DNA of 64,000 nucleotides from Hyperoplus lanceolatus. Taxonomy: Eukaryota; Chordata; Actinopteri; Uranoscopiformes; Ammodytidae. Below the pieces are notes generated by a model. It worked only from the letters and a program-made list of their open reading frames with translations, made no database searches and was not told the origin of the DNA. Position 1 is the first letter of the stretch, and each line of letters begins with the position of its first letter. The stretch spans positions 27,174,501 through 27,238,500 of the forward strand of contig CM049396.1 in NCBI GenBank assembly GCA_026929865.2, read 5' to 3'. Made by a program: the position numbers and the translations under genes. Below are positions 1-12,000 of the stretch, one piece after another.

Positions 1-1837
1 TCCTGTGATGAACCTTAAAGCAGAGTGAAAAACAGAGTCTAGGAGTTTAAGACATGAATGAGATGCATGCCGGTAAACCACATCACCGTAATCAAGGACA
101 GACATAAAAACTGCCTCAATAATCCTTTTCCTACTAAATAAAGGGAAGGTGGTTTTGTTCCTATAAAAATAGCCAATTTTTTGTCGTAGTCGACAAACAA
201 GATTTTTTATATGGAAATTAAAAGTGAGTTTATCATCTAACCAGATGCCGAGATATTTGTACTCTGTGACTCTTTCAATTAAAAATCCATTCTTTGTAAA
301 AATATTAAAATCATTAAAAGTTGTAGTTCTTGCTCTGGAGAAACACATATATTTGGTTTTGTCTGTATTTAGAACCAGCCTGAGGTCCACTAGACAGTCC
401 TGCAGGGTGTTAAAAGAGCTTTGTAGGTTCTGAATAGATTGGTGCACCGAATCGGAAATGCAATACAGTACTGTGTCGTCAGCGTATAGATGGGCATGAC
501 AGTTTTTTAGTGATGAAACAATGTTATTTATATAAATTGTGAAAAGAACTGGACCTAAAATTGAGCCCTGTGGGACAACATTTGTAACAGTTAAAACTCA
601 GATTGGTATCTTCCGAGTTGAACTGACTGCTGTCTACCAGAGAGATAATCCCTAAACCAGCTACATGCAGACTGATCAAAGCCAATGTCATGCAGCCTCT
701 GTAAAAGCAAATGGTGGTCAACAGTATCAAAGGCCTTTGAAAGATCAATAAAAAGTGCTGCACAGTGCTTTTTCTTGTTTAATGCTGTAACAATGTTGTC
801 TACAACCAAAGTCACAGCAGAGACAGTACTGTGGCCTGCCCTAAAGCCAGATTGGAATGGGCGCAAAATGGAAGCACTAGATAGAAATGTTTTTAACTGA
901 TTATTAATAAGTGATTCTAGAATTTTTGCCAGGCATGGGAGTTTGGAAATTGGCCTGTAGTTATTAAGATTATTTTTGTCACCACCTTTATGTAAAGGAA
1001 TTACATGAGCTATTTTCCAAATTTTAGGAACTATTCCAGAGGAGATGGAAAGATTAAAAATATGGGTAATTTGTTTTGATATTATATGTGTCGAAAGCTT
1101 GATTGAAAACGGGTCCAAATTGTCCTCTCCCATGTACTTCTTGGGGTTGATGGCGAGGAGCGCATCTACAACAACACTTGTGGGAAGAAGATCAAGGCTG
1201 AAAATAGGAGTTTGAGAGACAGACGGTACGTTACTACTGGTGGTAGAAGGCGTATATCCTCCATTCTGAAAGAGTTGACCAGCAGCTACAAAATGTTTAT
1301 TAAAAGCTAAGCCAATCTCTTTTTGATCATTGAGAGTGTGACCATTTAATTTGATCTGAGTGGGAATTGTGGTAGAATTGTTTTTATTATAGTTCACAGC
1401 TTTCCAAAATAGTGCAGGGTTAGAGTAGCAGTTTGAGATTAATTCAAGGTAATATTCGGATTTGGCTTTCCTGACCATGGCTGTGCACTTATTCCTAAAT
1501 TGTCTAAAAATTGTCCAATTGGTATTATCTCCAGAGCGTCTAGCGACCATGCTTTATTTCTTTCGGAAAATAAATCAGACAGTTCACTTGTAAACCAGGG
1601 GTTTGATCTATTTTTTACTCTATGCTTTTTAAGGGGCGCATGCTTGTTTATAATTGAGGTGAAAGTATTGATGAAATAGTCTAAGGCTAACTCAACATCC
1701 GAAATTTCCGTAGTGAGTTGAATGTCACTATGACGGAGATCACTTAAAAAGGCTTGTTCATTAAAAATTTTTAAATTACGTTTAATAATGATTTTAGGTT
1801 GAGATCTTTTTAAATGAATACTTCTGATACAGGCCAC
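1..1837 (-). pseudogene. LINE ORF2, linker and reverse transcriptase, frameshifted
   Basis: Two overlapping frames (1439-1837 and 591-1550) carry the linker and the RT fingers and palm (NYRPISKLPCL, AFDTVDHHLL). The RT frame ends at a stop at 591. Recognisable RT (PQGSILGPVLF and then LYADDTV) resumes directly in another frame down to base 1. At least three frame changes separate the endonuclease from the end of the window, so no functional polymerase can be read from this copy. Confidence 0.8.
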
Positions 1838-1895
1838 TGGGCAGTGATCACTAATCCCAAGATCAAAAACACCAGCTGAGACTATTTTATTTATT

Positions 1896-2600
1896 TTATT
1901 TGATAGGATTAAATCGATTAAAGTTGATTTTGCTGTTTTTTTTTAGATTAGGTCTTGTGGGCTCAGTTATTAATTGTGTAAGATTAACGCTGCTACAGAT
2001 TTCTTTGAAAGGTTCAGAGGCACCAGAAAGCCAGTCAACGTTAAAATCACCCATCACAATTACCTCTCTATTTACATAGCTGGAGAGCATATGTGCTAAA
2101 TCATTTAAGGAGCTAGTTAAAGCTGAAGGGGGCCTATACACACCAATTACAACAAAAGAATCATTTGACGATAAAGATAATTCTAGCGCGAGAAATTCAA
2201 AGCAATTTGGAACAGAGACAGCATGTAAAAGTGTTACAGAATAACAGGATTTTACATAGACAGCCACTCCCCCACCCCTAGTGTTTCTGTCTATTCTGAA
2301 TAAGTTATAATCATTTATTGCCACAATAGAGTCATCTGCACTCTTCTTTAACCAGGATTCAGTCAGAATCAAAACATCTGGATCTGCCTGGGACACTAAA
2401 ATCTTTACATGGTCTAATTTATCATGCTGCAATAAACTTCTAATATTTAAATGTAGAAAACCCAAGCCCTTTCTTGATTTGAGAATTTGTGGGGAATTTA
2501 GCTTACAGCTAGGAAGCATGGCTTGTTTTTCAGGGTCATACAATACAGGTTTGTGCCTGTAGAGGGAGCCAACGTTAGAAGCAGCAGGTGGATGGGCCAT
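1896..2600 (-). pseudogene. LINE ORF2, endonuclease part
   Basis: A 234-residue frame with the apurinic-type endonuclease signature of LINE ORF2: an HLNIRSL start, the LTESWL block, GGGVAVYV, GVYRPP and MGDFNVDW. It would nick target DNA to prime reverse transcription. The frame is lost at a run of eight T at about 1933-1942, after which the ORF2 sequence continues one frame over (1439-1837). Confidence 0.8.
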
Positions 2601-2752
2601 TGGAGGTGAGAGAGGGCAGTCAGATGTGATGTCCAGAGCTGGAGGAAGGTTTGCAGCACAGATGGAAGGGGAGTATAATTCATGTTGAGCAGGACTCCGG
2701 GGGGATCTTTTTTAATGGAGGTTCTTCTGATGGTGTCATGCTGTGGTGAATA

Positions 2753-3874
2753 TCAGTCCAAATTAAATGCAATGTGCTGGATGAAGTTATTGGTTAGTTC
2801 TCTTACACCTTTGGTGTTTGGATGGAGGCCGTCAGATTTAAAGAGCTCGTGTCTGGTCCAAAAAGAGTCAAAGTTGCTGATGAAGCCCAGCATGTTTGCA
2901 GAGCAGAAGGACTTCAGCCAGTCATGAAGACTCAGGAGGCGACTGAAGCGCTCTGGGCTTTTAGACAGAGTGGGGGTGGGACCGGAGAAAATGCAGGTTT
3001 TCCCCAAACTCTGCAGGGTGATGGACAAACTCTCTAATTGGGCATAGAGTTTGCATGATTGTTTGTTCATAACATCATTTGTCCCAATGTGAAAGATGAC
3101 AGTGTGGGCTGTAGGGTGGCGGTCGATGAGGGCAGGTGATAGCTCAATGATGTCACATACCTTTCCTCCAGAAAGGCAATAGGTGAAGGCACCAGGGAGG
3201 TGAAGATATCTAATAATGGAGTCACCTATGACCAGGATCTCTGGCTCCTCATTCATACAGCTCCCTCTGTAGAGTGACAGCTTGGATGTGAGTGACAGCA
3301 TGGACGTGAGGGGCGGGGCATAGCTGCGAGAGTGAGCCGCACCTGTATAGGATACGTCATCGCCAGCTGCAGCGATCTCGGGGATATCAATTTGTAGAGG
3401 CATTGATGGATGAGCAGCACGGGACTCACGTCTGAATGGAGCTGGTGGACGGTGGTGATCTTGGCGTTTACCCTGGGGAGTGGACTGGGTACTTGAACGC
3501 GAACGCCTTTGAGCCAATATGGAGCGGGTTGAGACTGGCAACTCGGAGCGGGAGAAAGCAGCCTCAGCTAGCTCTTCCAGCGGAGCAAAACGGTTGTGCA
3601 TCAGCACAGGATCTGGCGAGAGTAGAGGGGGAATTTGTCTGCCCTTCTTCACGACAGCCGACCAAGAAGCGTTGGAAGGTGGAGTGGAGACTGGAGACAC
3701 AGAAGCGCCACTAGCCGGCGGCTGAGAGCCTCGGAGCGGAAAATGCTCCAGTGCGGCTATTCGGGAGACCAGAGAGGACTGCCGCTGGAGGACATTGTGA
3801 ATGAGGCTCTCGATAGAAACAAGCTCAGCCTTCAAGATGGAAAGCTCTGGGTCTGCCTGGGTGAGTGGTGACAT
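2753..3874 (-). CDS. LINE ORF1, SGNH/GDSL esterase-like
   Basis: A 373-residue open frame beginning at the ATG at 3874. Residues 1-50 look like a short coiled coil and residues 50-200 are a low-complexity Ser/Pro/Arg-rich linker. The C-terminal 160 residues form an SGNH-hydrolase-like domain: GDSI (block I), GTNDV (block III) and DGLHPN near the end, which holds the Asp-x-x-His of block V. ORF1 proteins with this fold are known from CR1/L2-type LINEs, where they are thought to help RNA or membrane association. The frame is intact although ORF2 downstream is broken. Confidence 0.8.
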   Translation of the reverse strand: MSPLTQADPELSILKAELVSIESLIHNVLQRQSSLVSRIAALEHFPLRGSQPPASGASVSPVSTPPSNASWSAVVKKGRQIPPLLSPDPVLMHNRFAPLEELAEAAFSRSELPVSTRSILAQRRSRSSTQSTPQGKRQDHHRPPAPFRRESRAAHPSMPLQIDIPEIAAAGDDVSYTGAAHSRSYAPPLTSMLSLTSKLSLYRGSCMNEEPEILVIGDSIIRYLHLPGAFTYCLSGGKVCDIIELSPALIDRHPTAHTVIFHIGTNDVMNKQSCKLYAQLESLSITLQSLGKTCIFSGPTPTLSKSPERFSRLLSLHDWLKSFCSANMLGFISNFDSFWTRHELFKSDGLHPNTKGVRELTNNFIQHIAFNLD

Positions 3875-4205
3875 TTTTAAAGAAAAGAAAATAACTCTGT
3901 TTGGCTAGCGCTACCAGGGTCAATATTTGCTAGCATGAGTCATCAGCTTTTCACCACTCCGTACCCGAGCGGGACGCACTCTGAGGCGGTCACAGAACGC
4001 TGGACTCACCGCTGAAAGTTCAACTGCTAAAATTAGCCGCGATAGCTGTCCATTACGACCAGGAATACTTCCAAGTGTGAATTAAGCATCAGAGTCAAAA
4101 CTGTCCGGTTAGATTCTCTCAAAACATCGGAAAAAAACAACACTTTTTTGTCATTTTATTATAAGAAAAGAAAGACGCGACCGTTAATTAACCGTTAAAC
4201 GTTAC

Positions 4206-4599
4206 TGGAACATTCAATGCACGAGCAACAGATCTGGTTGACATTCCTGCTGTCAGCATGCCAATTGCACGCTCCCTCAATGCTTGTGGCATCTGTGGCA
4301 TTTTGCTGTGAGACAAAACTGCACATTTCAGGGTGGTCTTTTATTGTGGACAGTCTAAGGCACACCTGTGCACTAATCATGATGTCAAATCAGCGTCTTG
4401 ATGTGGCACACCTGTGAGGTAGGATGGATTATCTCAGCAAAGCAGAAGTGCTCACTATCACACATTTAGACAGATTTGTGAACAATGTTTGAGAGAAATG
4501 GTACAATTGTGTATCTGGAATGAATTTTAGATCTTTAAGTCCATCTCATGAATAATGAGAGCAAAAACAAAAGTGTTGCGTTTATATTTTTGTTGAGTG
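4206..4599. mobile_element. Tc1/mariner-like repeat, partial copy
   Basis: The right end (4560-4599) is the inverted terminus also found at both ends of the repeat at 24893-25472, followed by a TA. Bases 4415-4525 match 25283-25410 of that copy almost exactly. The left part holds antisense sequence not present in the shorter copy, so this one may be nearer the full-length parent. It stops where the LINE starts, suggesting the LINE inserted into it. Confidence 0.75.
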
Positions 4600-4796
4600 T
4601 AGTTAAGCACCATATAAAACATCTGCAATGAATACTCTGCTCAACTCTTGATAGTAGCAAATAAAGCATACATACAAACTAAAGATTTGATGTCATGTGA
4701 TAAGTTAAAATCTTTATCTTGCTACTTAACATGTCTTTCTGTCTCACAGGCACCCTCTGCAGTTATGTTCAGATCAGCACAGAGGAGTGCCCTCAC

Positions 4797-5646
4797 CATG
4801 TTTTTGATCCAAGTGTTGGCCTGTCCCTGGGGATCAATGAATAGAGGCCAGCGCAGCGAGTACTGGGTAATCACACCATTCTCCACCGAAAGGTTATCCT
4901 TGGGCAAACCTGATATCTTTGTACATAGAAATGTGAAAGTGTCATTACAATAAAGGTAAATGACTAAGTCAGTTTAGGTATAAAAGCTCACTAAGTCAGT
5001 CTTATGGTCTGACTATTGGAATTATTATATTATAATAATTAAAATCTGTTTTAAGTGGCTTAACCCAGAAGGTCAGTTGGTGAAAGGTTGGTTCTGACCT
5101 GCCACGAGCGGACTTTGACTGGATCTCCTAGGGTACTGATCAGGTTGGGTGCGTCAGTGTGTGGAACACTTAGCTCTTTGAAACAATGCAGCCAGTCCTC
5201 TGCCATGGCTGCCCTGTACTCTCCCTAAACACAAAAACAATGCACCTTAATGTAGATCAAACAATAACAACTGTACTGACTTGAAAAAATACAGTATATG
5301 AACTGTAGGTATAGGAACACAGAGAACAACAGTAATAAACTATGGCCAAACTACCAACAATTTTTTTTACAATACTAATGTTTTTAGGCATACTTTCATG
5401 CCCGGAATGTTCGATTGTAATAGGTCAGATTTTGAGTTGAGTCAAGAAAAGTAAAATTTCTTTTTAATTTGGCAACTATCATGCCTCGCACACGCTGACG
5501 TACAAGCCACTTACTGTGAAGGGTCCCAGGTATGCTATGTATCCTGCAGATAAAAGCACATCGCCTGCAACATTATTAACCATGTAATCCAGATGCTGCA
5601 CGGTTTCCTTCCAACGCACCTTCTCATCTGCCAGTCCACCAATAAG
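4797..5646 (-). CDS. dnah1: dnah1 exons 58-60: start of AAA5
   Basis: Exons: 5515-5646, 5099-5224, 4797-4916. They open with the conserved [14 protein letters not shown] block and continue through [18 protein letters not shown]. The last visible exon has [10 protein letters not shown] and [15 protein letters not shown], the start of AAA5. Its donor is at 4796. The intron beyond it holds the Tc1-like repeat and the LINE and is at least 4.8 kb long. Confidence 0.93.
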
Positions 5647-8600
5647 CTGGAGAAGATAAATGCATCATCATCAATATGAGTTTTTTTGTTTATTTGTTTA
5701 TTGTCTGCAAATATGTTGAAATGAATGATTTTTTTTCGTATCCTCTTCCTTACCACGTCCCTGGTCTGTGTCTTGCACAACTGTAATGCTTATAATAATA
5801 ATTTGCCTCCCCGGGATAAATTCCGTGCTGCTTTATTTAATCTTAGCCCTCATTCTGACCTTGTCTGCGCGGACGAGACGGGCCTCACACAGTTGATACT
5901 TGTTTTCCAGCTCCTCTTTCTTAGCCACACAGGCCTGGTACGTGGCCTGCAAAGTGGCAATGCCGCCCTCCACTGCTGCCAGCTGTGCATTGGCATTATC
6001 CAGGATGATCTGCGTTGCAGCTAAATCCTCCTGGGCTTCCTGGAGAGCTAGCTGAACAAATATCAAATATTTAATGTTTAGATCACCTTTTAAGTTAGAA
6101 AACATATACAGTGGTATCTTACACTGATAACCAAGATAATGGCTCAAATGTGGATTTTCAGTTTTTACCCTTTTAGGTTCCACAGCTCTGGCCACAAAGT
6201 GATATACGTGCATGGCTCGCACCCACTGGCAAATGGAGGTACAGGCTTTGGAAACTTTGGCAATGTTGGCTGGCTGGAACTCCTCATTATCTATGTAGGG
6301 CTGAACTAAATGTATGACACTGTCTGGGATGTTTTCCTGCAGAAGTGATAAGTGTCAAAAACAAACAAAAAAAGCTGCTTTAATACATACCAGAGATCTC
6401 TAACAGGAAATGGCCAAAGTAGCATTAAAGTCTGAAATTTAGAGAACTGTAAAGCTTACATCCAATCTGAAAGAGACAATACTCATGTGCTGGAGAGACA
6501 ATGACACCATACACTGTAATTACAATGGCATTTATGTTCTACCTTATCATACTTTAAGAGACTCTCCAGAAACCTGGCAGGATCTTGTAACAGACCCTTA
6601 CCAGGTTCCCAGTAGTCATCGATCTTGGTGCCAGGCTTCTCTCCAGGTACCCTTTTGGGTTTGACACCCCTCATAATGCACATGGCTTCAATAACCAGCT
6701 TCACCCCGTTGGGAGGTCGCTGCATGGCTCGCACCTATAGGGAGAGGGAGTCATATTCTACACATTAACTTACAAGGCCGTACCATTTGAAAAATATATT
6801 GAGAAATTACCAACAAAATCCCTGACCTCAGTGACATCATTCTTGTTGAGTGACTTGAGGCTGGTGAGGGCTAATTCCAGGGCTGGCAGAGCCTCATCCA
6901 AGTCTCTTTGGGCGTCTGTTGCGATGGCTCCTGCAAAACGGGCTTTCTCTGAAGCTTTGGCTTCCTCTGCTTGCACTGACTTCCGGGTCTCTTCTGCAAC
7001 TACTGTGTCTTTCTGGCAATGTAAAGTAGAAGTTACATGCAAGGTCCATAGGTTATAAGTTGGCAAGCTTTCCATTAAAAAAAAAACATTGGCCTCCATT
7101 TTTGTTCCAGTATCACTAACTTTTTGTATTGTGGTCTAGAAAACAAAAGCCTCTAATTCAACATTTGTATAAAGAACAAAAGACACTATATGCAATTTAT
7201 ATTAATGTAGGGGAGAGTGGGGTGAGATGTGCCACTTTTTACTCAAAGTTATTTTAAAGTGAGGCCTTGACAGTGAAGTCTCCAACTCAAATAAGTACAT
7301 ATATTTCAGGATGTTGTGCATCCCTGGCAATAAAAACTTTTGATCTGGAATAAACTGTTTAAGAAATATAGCTTTCGGAAAAAAAGTTGTCTTGTGGCAC
7401 AACTTGCTTAAATTGTGCCATTGATATATATCTCATAAACTGTAATGCAAGACAAATCCATAAAACAATTACTTATGTAAGGTTTATTTAAATTAAATAA
7501 AGTAAATATTGTACAAGAATTGAAGGTCAATTTTCTAAAACAAGGCCTAGCAGATCTAGGTGGTTTTACCTGCAAAGCTCACAATGACAAAGACACCATC
7601 ATCATCTTTCTGGACATCTGAACTCTTGTCAGTGTTGTCGTTAAGTGGAATAGAGATGTCAGTCTCTTCTGAGCTACTGCAGACGATCAATTTCTTTTTT
7701 TTGACCAAAATATACAGCCATGCCACTGGCACAACTCTCAGAAATGTACTTTGCACTAGATGCTCCGTGCTTGTGGAACCAACTGCCACCTGACACATGT
7801 GATTCCTCCTCCATTTCTGCCCTTAAATCAAGGCTCAAAACCCATATGTACACCCTGGCTTTTCCTCCCCAGTAACTATCTTAGCTCTGCACTACTATCT
7901 TTGTTTATATGTGCATGTATGGGCTTTATGTCTTTTATTTTTGTTATTGTTATTTTACCTTCATTGTTTACCTACTGAATGCACTATGTACAGCACTTTG
8001 GACAGTGCAAACTGTTTTAAATGTGCTTTTATAAATACATTTTACTTACTTACTTATTTACTTACTTACTTATAACACACCTAGGCCCTTTGGCACAAAT
8101 CACCCCAACCCCAGAATTTTTAATAATTAGCATGATGCAGCAGTTTAGGGCTGACATCGTTCTAACTATATAGACTCAAATTGTAGCATACTAAGTACTC
8201 AAACATGTGTCAAATGTTTTCAAACTTGTCTATAATTGTTCAGACACAATAATCAAAAAACGTGATCATGGAAATTTTACTTTGAAAGGCAAAACAGCTT
8301 GAGCTTAAATGTGCTTATATCTTATTCCTTGTGTCTCCCTTCTTTACAGGATGAGTCAAATGGATGGCTCTTCTTAAATATATGGTCACATTTCCAATTT
8401 CTTCCACGGTTTTCTAGAAACAAGGGGTGGCACAACTTCCCCACTGGCACAACTCAGGCCACTAAATTGAATTCAGAGACAAATTACAATTTTGCATTGG
8501 CTCAAACATTTCTGTCTCTGTTCATTCTTCCTTACTTTGATGGTCTCCATAGTGACTTCTGTGTCCCTGGCAGCTTCTTTCAAAAGAGGTCTCATCGTCT

Positions 8601-9041
8601 CCAGCTCCTCCTGCATCTTACTCACATCCTCTGCTGTGCTCAGCAGCTACAGAATCACAGAACAGCAAGGAGTCAAATAAGAGTGCTAATCGAGCACATA
8701 TACACAAATAACAAAATCATTTGAATTGTATTGTATTTATTATATTGTTTTTTTTCCAGTCCAGTCTAGTGCCTTGCCTTGTCCAGACCAGTCTTCATGC
8801 GCTGACGAGCACCACACAGCTCTTGCTTCTTGCGTCCAGTGAGATGTGAGAAGATTTTGAGCAGTTCCAAGTAGCTCTTGGGTGTGACATAGTTGTGTCG
8901 AGAAAGCTCAGCGAGGTATTGTACACATTTCTGGGCTACCAACTCGTGGATCCTCACACACATCAATGTCTAGAGAAGGGAATCAATTAGGGGGGGTTTC
9001 GTTTTTCCAAAATTTGACAATTACACCTTCATACCAATAAA

Positions 9042-9090
<49 letters not shown>

Positions 9091-12000
9091 ACCAGTCCCC
9101 TAATGGCTATAGGGCTGGCTTCCAGCTCAGGCAGCTCATAAAGGAACGATGTGGCCACAGCCTGCAGAGCTTCCTCTGGCCAGGCGCTGAACCAGTCAAT
9201 TGTACAACATGTCACCAGGGAGGGAAACTGCCTCAGTCGTGCACGAAACACCTCACCCATAGGACTGCAGAGGAAGAAATGAGAAGCAGTGATTAGGGGA
9301 AAAAGAGAGAAAAGGGAGATGATAAAGAAATTTGCTTTCGAACACAACTTTGTACAATTACGAACCTCATGCAGAGCACAGTGTGGATGTTGCAGCGGAC
9401 CCTCTTGATGTAGGCAGCCATAAGGTTGGATTTAGTTTGCTCTTGGCCCAGGTCTTGCACAACTGGCTTCATGGCTGCCAGGATGCGCTCCTGCTCATCT
9501 GACGCATACAGGTTGGGAACATCCCCAGAGTTTAAAATGCTGTTGATATCCTCTAAGAATGACTCACTCTTAATCTGGGGGATAAACACAATGGTTATTA
9601 TGAGAAAAATACTGCCTTGTCTTCTGGAGAGAACACAGGTACATTACTACATTTTGCATTTTTGTTTCTGCTGTGCTACTGCCAACAGTACATGGCAGTC
9701 CTAGTACAGTGTGTAGTAAGGTGTGTTAGTGATGCTGTTAAACTACCACTCACATGTAGTATACTGTAGCTTGTGATAAGAGATTGCTATTGTATACCTG
9801 TGTGTCTACAAAGAGGAAGGTGATCTGCTGGTTCAGCAGGCCGGCCTTCATCATGATGCCTTTAATATCTTCTCTCCACTCTGCCTGACCGTAGTTCTTC
9901 GCCAGCTCAATCTGGAAACACTCAAATTCTGACCTGATGTGGACAAACACACAATGAAGATCAAAATATGATTCAAAGACCATACTGGTGCATGCTTTAG
10001 AACTTTAACAGTAACTTGTGTATACTGTACTACATGGCGGAAAAATCATAGGGGAGAACGGGGTAATCTGAGCCACTTTTTACATCTGCTCCCCTCTAAG
10101 CGAGCTAAAATGATTTATCACTCAAATTAATACATTTCCCATTAATTCAAGATGTTTCCTAGAAATGGGCATTAGCAGAATTTTTTCAAGACAAAGGGCA
10201 GTGAAAATATGACTGTTTCAAAAAAAGTTGTCATATGGCTCACTTTACCCCAGCTGTGGGGTAAACTGAGATAGACCAGAAAAATCAAGGGGGTAAAGTG
10301 ATCCACTTAATTTTTTCACTCTGAAACTACCATAACAACACATATTGTAACAGTTAGAATCCTGAAAGCTAGCCACACATTCCAGAACTAATGTTGGACT
10401 CGTAAAATAATGATGGGGTTTGGTCAATTAAGCAAAGCAAATTTTCTAAACACTTGAAAGTAACTCTGAACAAAATCAACATACAAATACAACATATTAT
10501 AATTCAAAAGGTTTTAATAAGATTCAAATGAAAGATAGAACCAATTAGATTAGAACATAGTCTGGGGGTCAGAACACAGGACCCGTAGAGCCAGCTTGTG
10601 TCTGGGGGTCAAAGCATAGGAAAATCAGAACCAGCGAGAACAGCCTGGGACTCAGAACACAGGAGAAGACTCAACTGGATTATAACATCAGCCTGTCATA
10701 CTCTACAACTAGGCCTACTCTACATTCCAGCCCTGAAGGTTACAGGGAAAGATGAGAAGGTGCTCTTTCCGTGTGGTTGCCCCAGGTCGTCTTCCTGGTG
10801 TATTTCCTTGGCATGATGGCTTTTCTACAATGTGTATGACATTAACATAAAACACATTTTATGTAATATTACATTAAAATATGTTTAAGACTAAACTTAA
10901 CTTGTGCCTCATGGGTGGGGAAAGTGAGATAGTGCCTCACTTTCCCCCACAGCATTTGGCTCACTTTCCCCCACCACCACAATTTGAGAAAAAACTACCT
11001 CTCTTAGCATTTCAGGCTAGTCTTTAGCTAATATCATCACATGGTTTTTATATGTTGGTAGTTCATCAACACGTATGATAGAAGTTTTTCTACGTGAACA
11101 CATTTGCTTTGGCACAACAGTTGATCAAGTTGACTGCAAGAAAATTTACTTTTACATGCAAAACACCTATTTTGGTGAAAAAACATGCTTACCACAGCAC
11201 CATGAGGTCCTCTCTTTCAGGGCCATGGGGAAATGAGAGGGGCTTGAAAACATATATCTCATATAACCAAAAATGTTTTCCGTTGCCTAGATACAGGGGG
11301 TGGCTCACATTACCCGATGTCTCAGATTCCCCCGTTCTCCCCTATAGGAACTTACCTTTTTTTTATTTTATTAAAAAATAAAACTGGCTGGTATCTGAAC
11401 TATCACGTACTTAAAATAAATAATGCAACTTTGAAATCAAACAAAAGCAAAACTTATTTAGATAGTGTGCTAAAATCAATAGAAACAAACAGCTTCCTAT
11501 AATCATTACAAAAAGTCGTCAATGACATGAATAGAAAACATGCAAAAACCAGCTGTGTGAAAAAATCTAAACAATAAATTGTATTGTGGAATGGGAGGTG
11601 TGCAAAGTGTGAGAATCTCACATATATGATGCCAGCTTGGTTAGTGACTGGCGCCCGCTCCCACCCACTCCAAGCAGCAGGGCATTGCCCAGGGGCTGGC
11701 GCAGGATGCGACCGATACGACACACGTGTTCAATGGCATCCATGAAGAGCACCAGCTTCATCTTGGCGGTACTGACCTGGTTATAGTCGTCCATGTATTC
11801 CTCCATCACTTTCATCAACTACATGATATAATATAGGGGTAAAAACAAACAAAAACACAATCATTATGTGAATCATACAGTCCCTCCATTTATGCTGTAG
11901 AGCGAAAATTTAAAAAAAAAAAACAGATCAATGGGGAAAGTTAAAGAGGACCTATTATGCTACTTTTCTGGTCTTAATTTCTTGTTTTACACTGCTATAG

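Larger units (their letters stand above)
1..4195 (-). mobile_element. CR1/L2-clade LINE, 3' end cut by window edge
   Basis: A non-LTR retrotransposon read on the minus strand. From its 5' side it shows a leader (about 3875-4195), an ORF1 with an esterase-like domain, then ORF2 with an AP-type endonuclease and a reverse transcriptase. The RT carries the motifs AFDTVDH, PQGSILGP and YADD, the last near 495. The 3' end is beyond base 1. ORF2 is broken by frameshifts, so the copy is probably dead. It lies in the dnah1 intron that follows the last visible exon. The SGNH-like ORF1 with an EEP endonuclease fits the CR1/L2 group; the exact family is not assigned. Confidence 0.9.

Noticed and set aside
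1..4600. The end of the visible dnah1 at 4797 as a true gene truncation by the LINE
   Set aside because: The last exon has a good donor and is simply followed by a repeat-filled intron; the rest of the gene can lie beyond the window edge.
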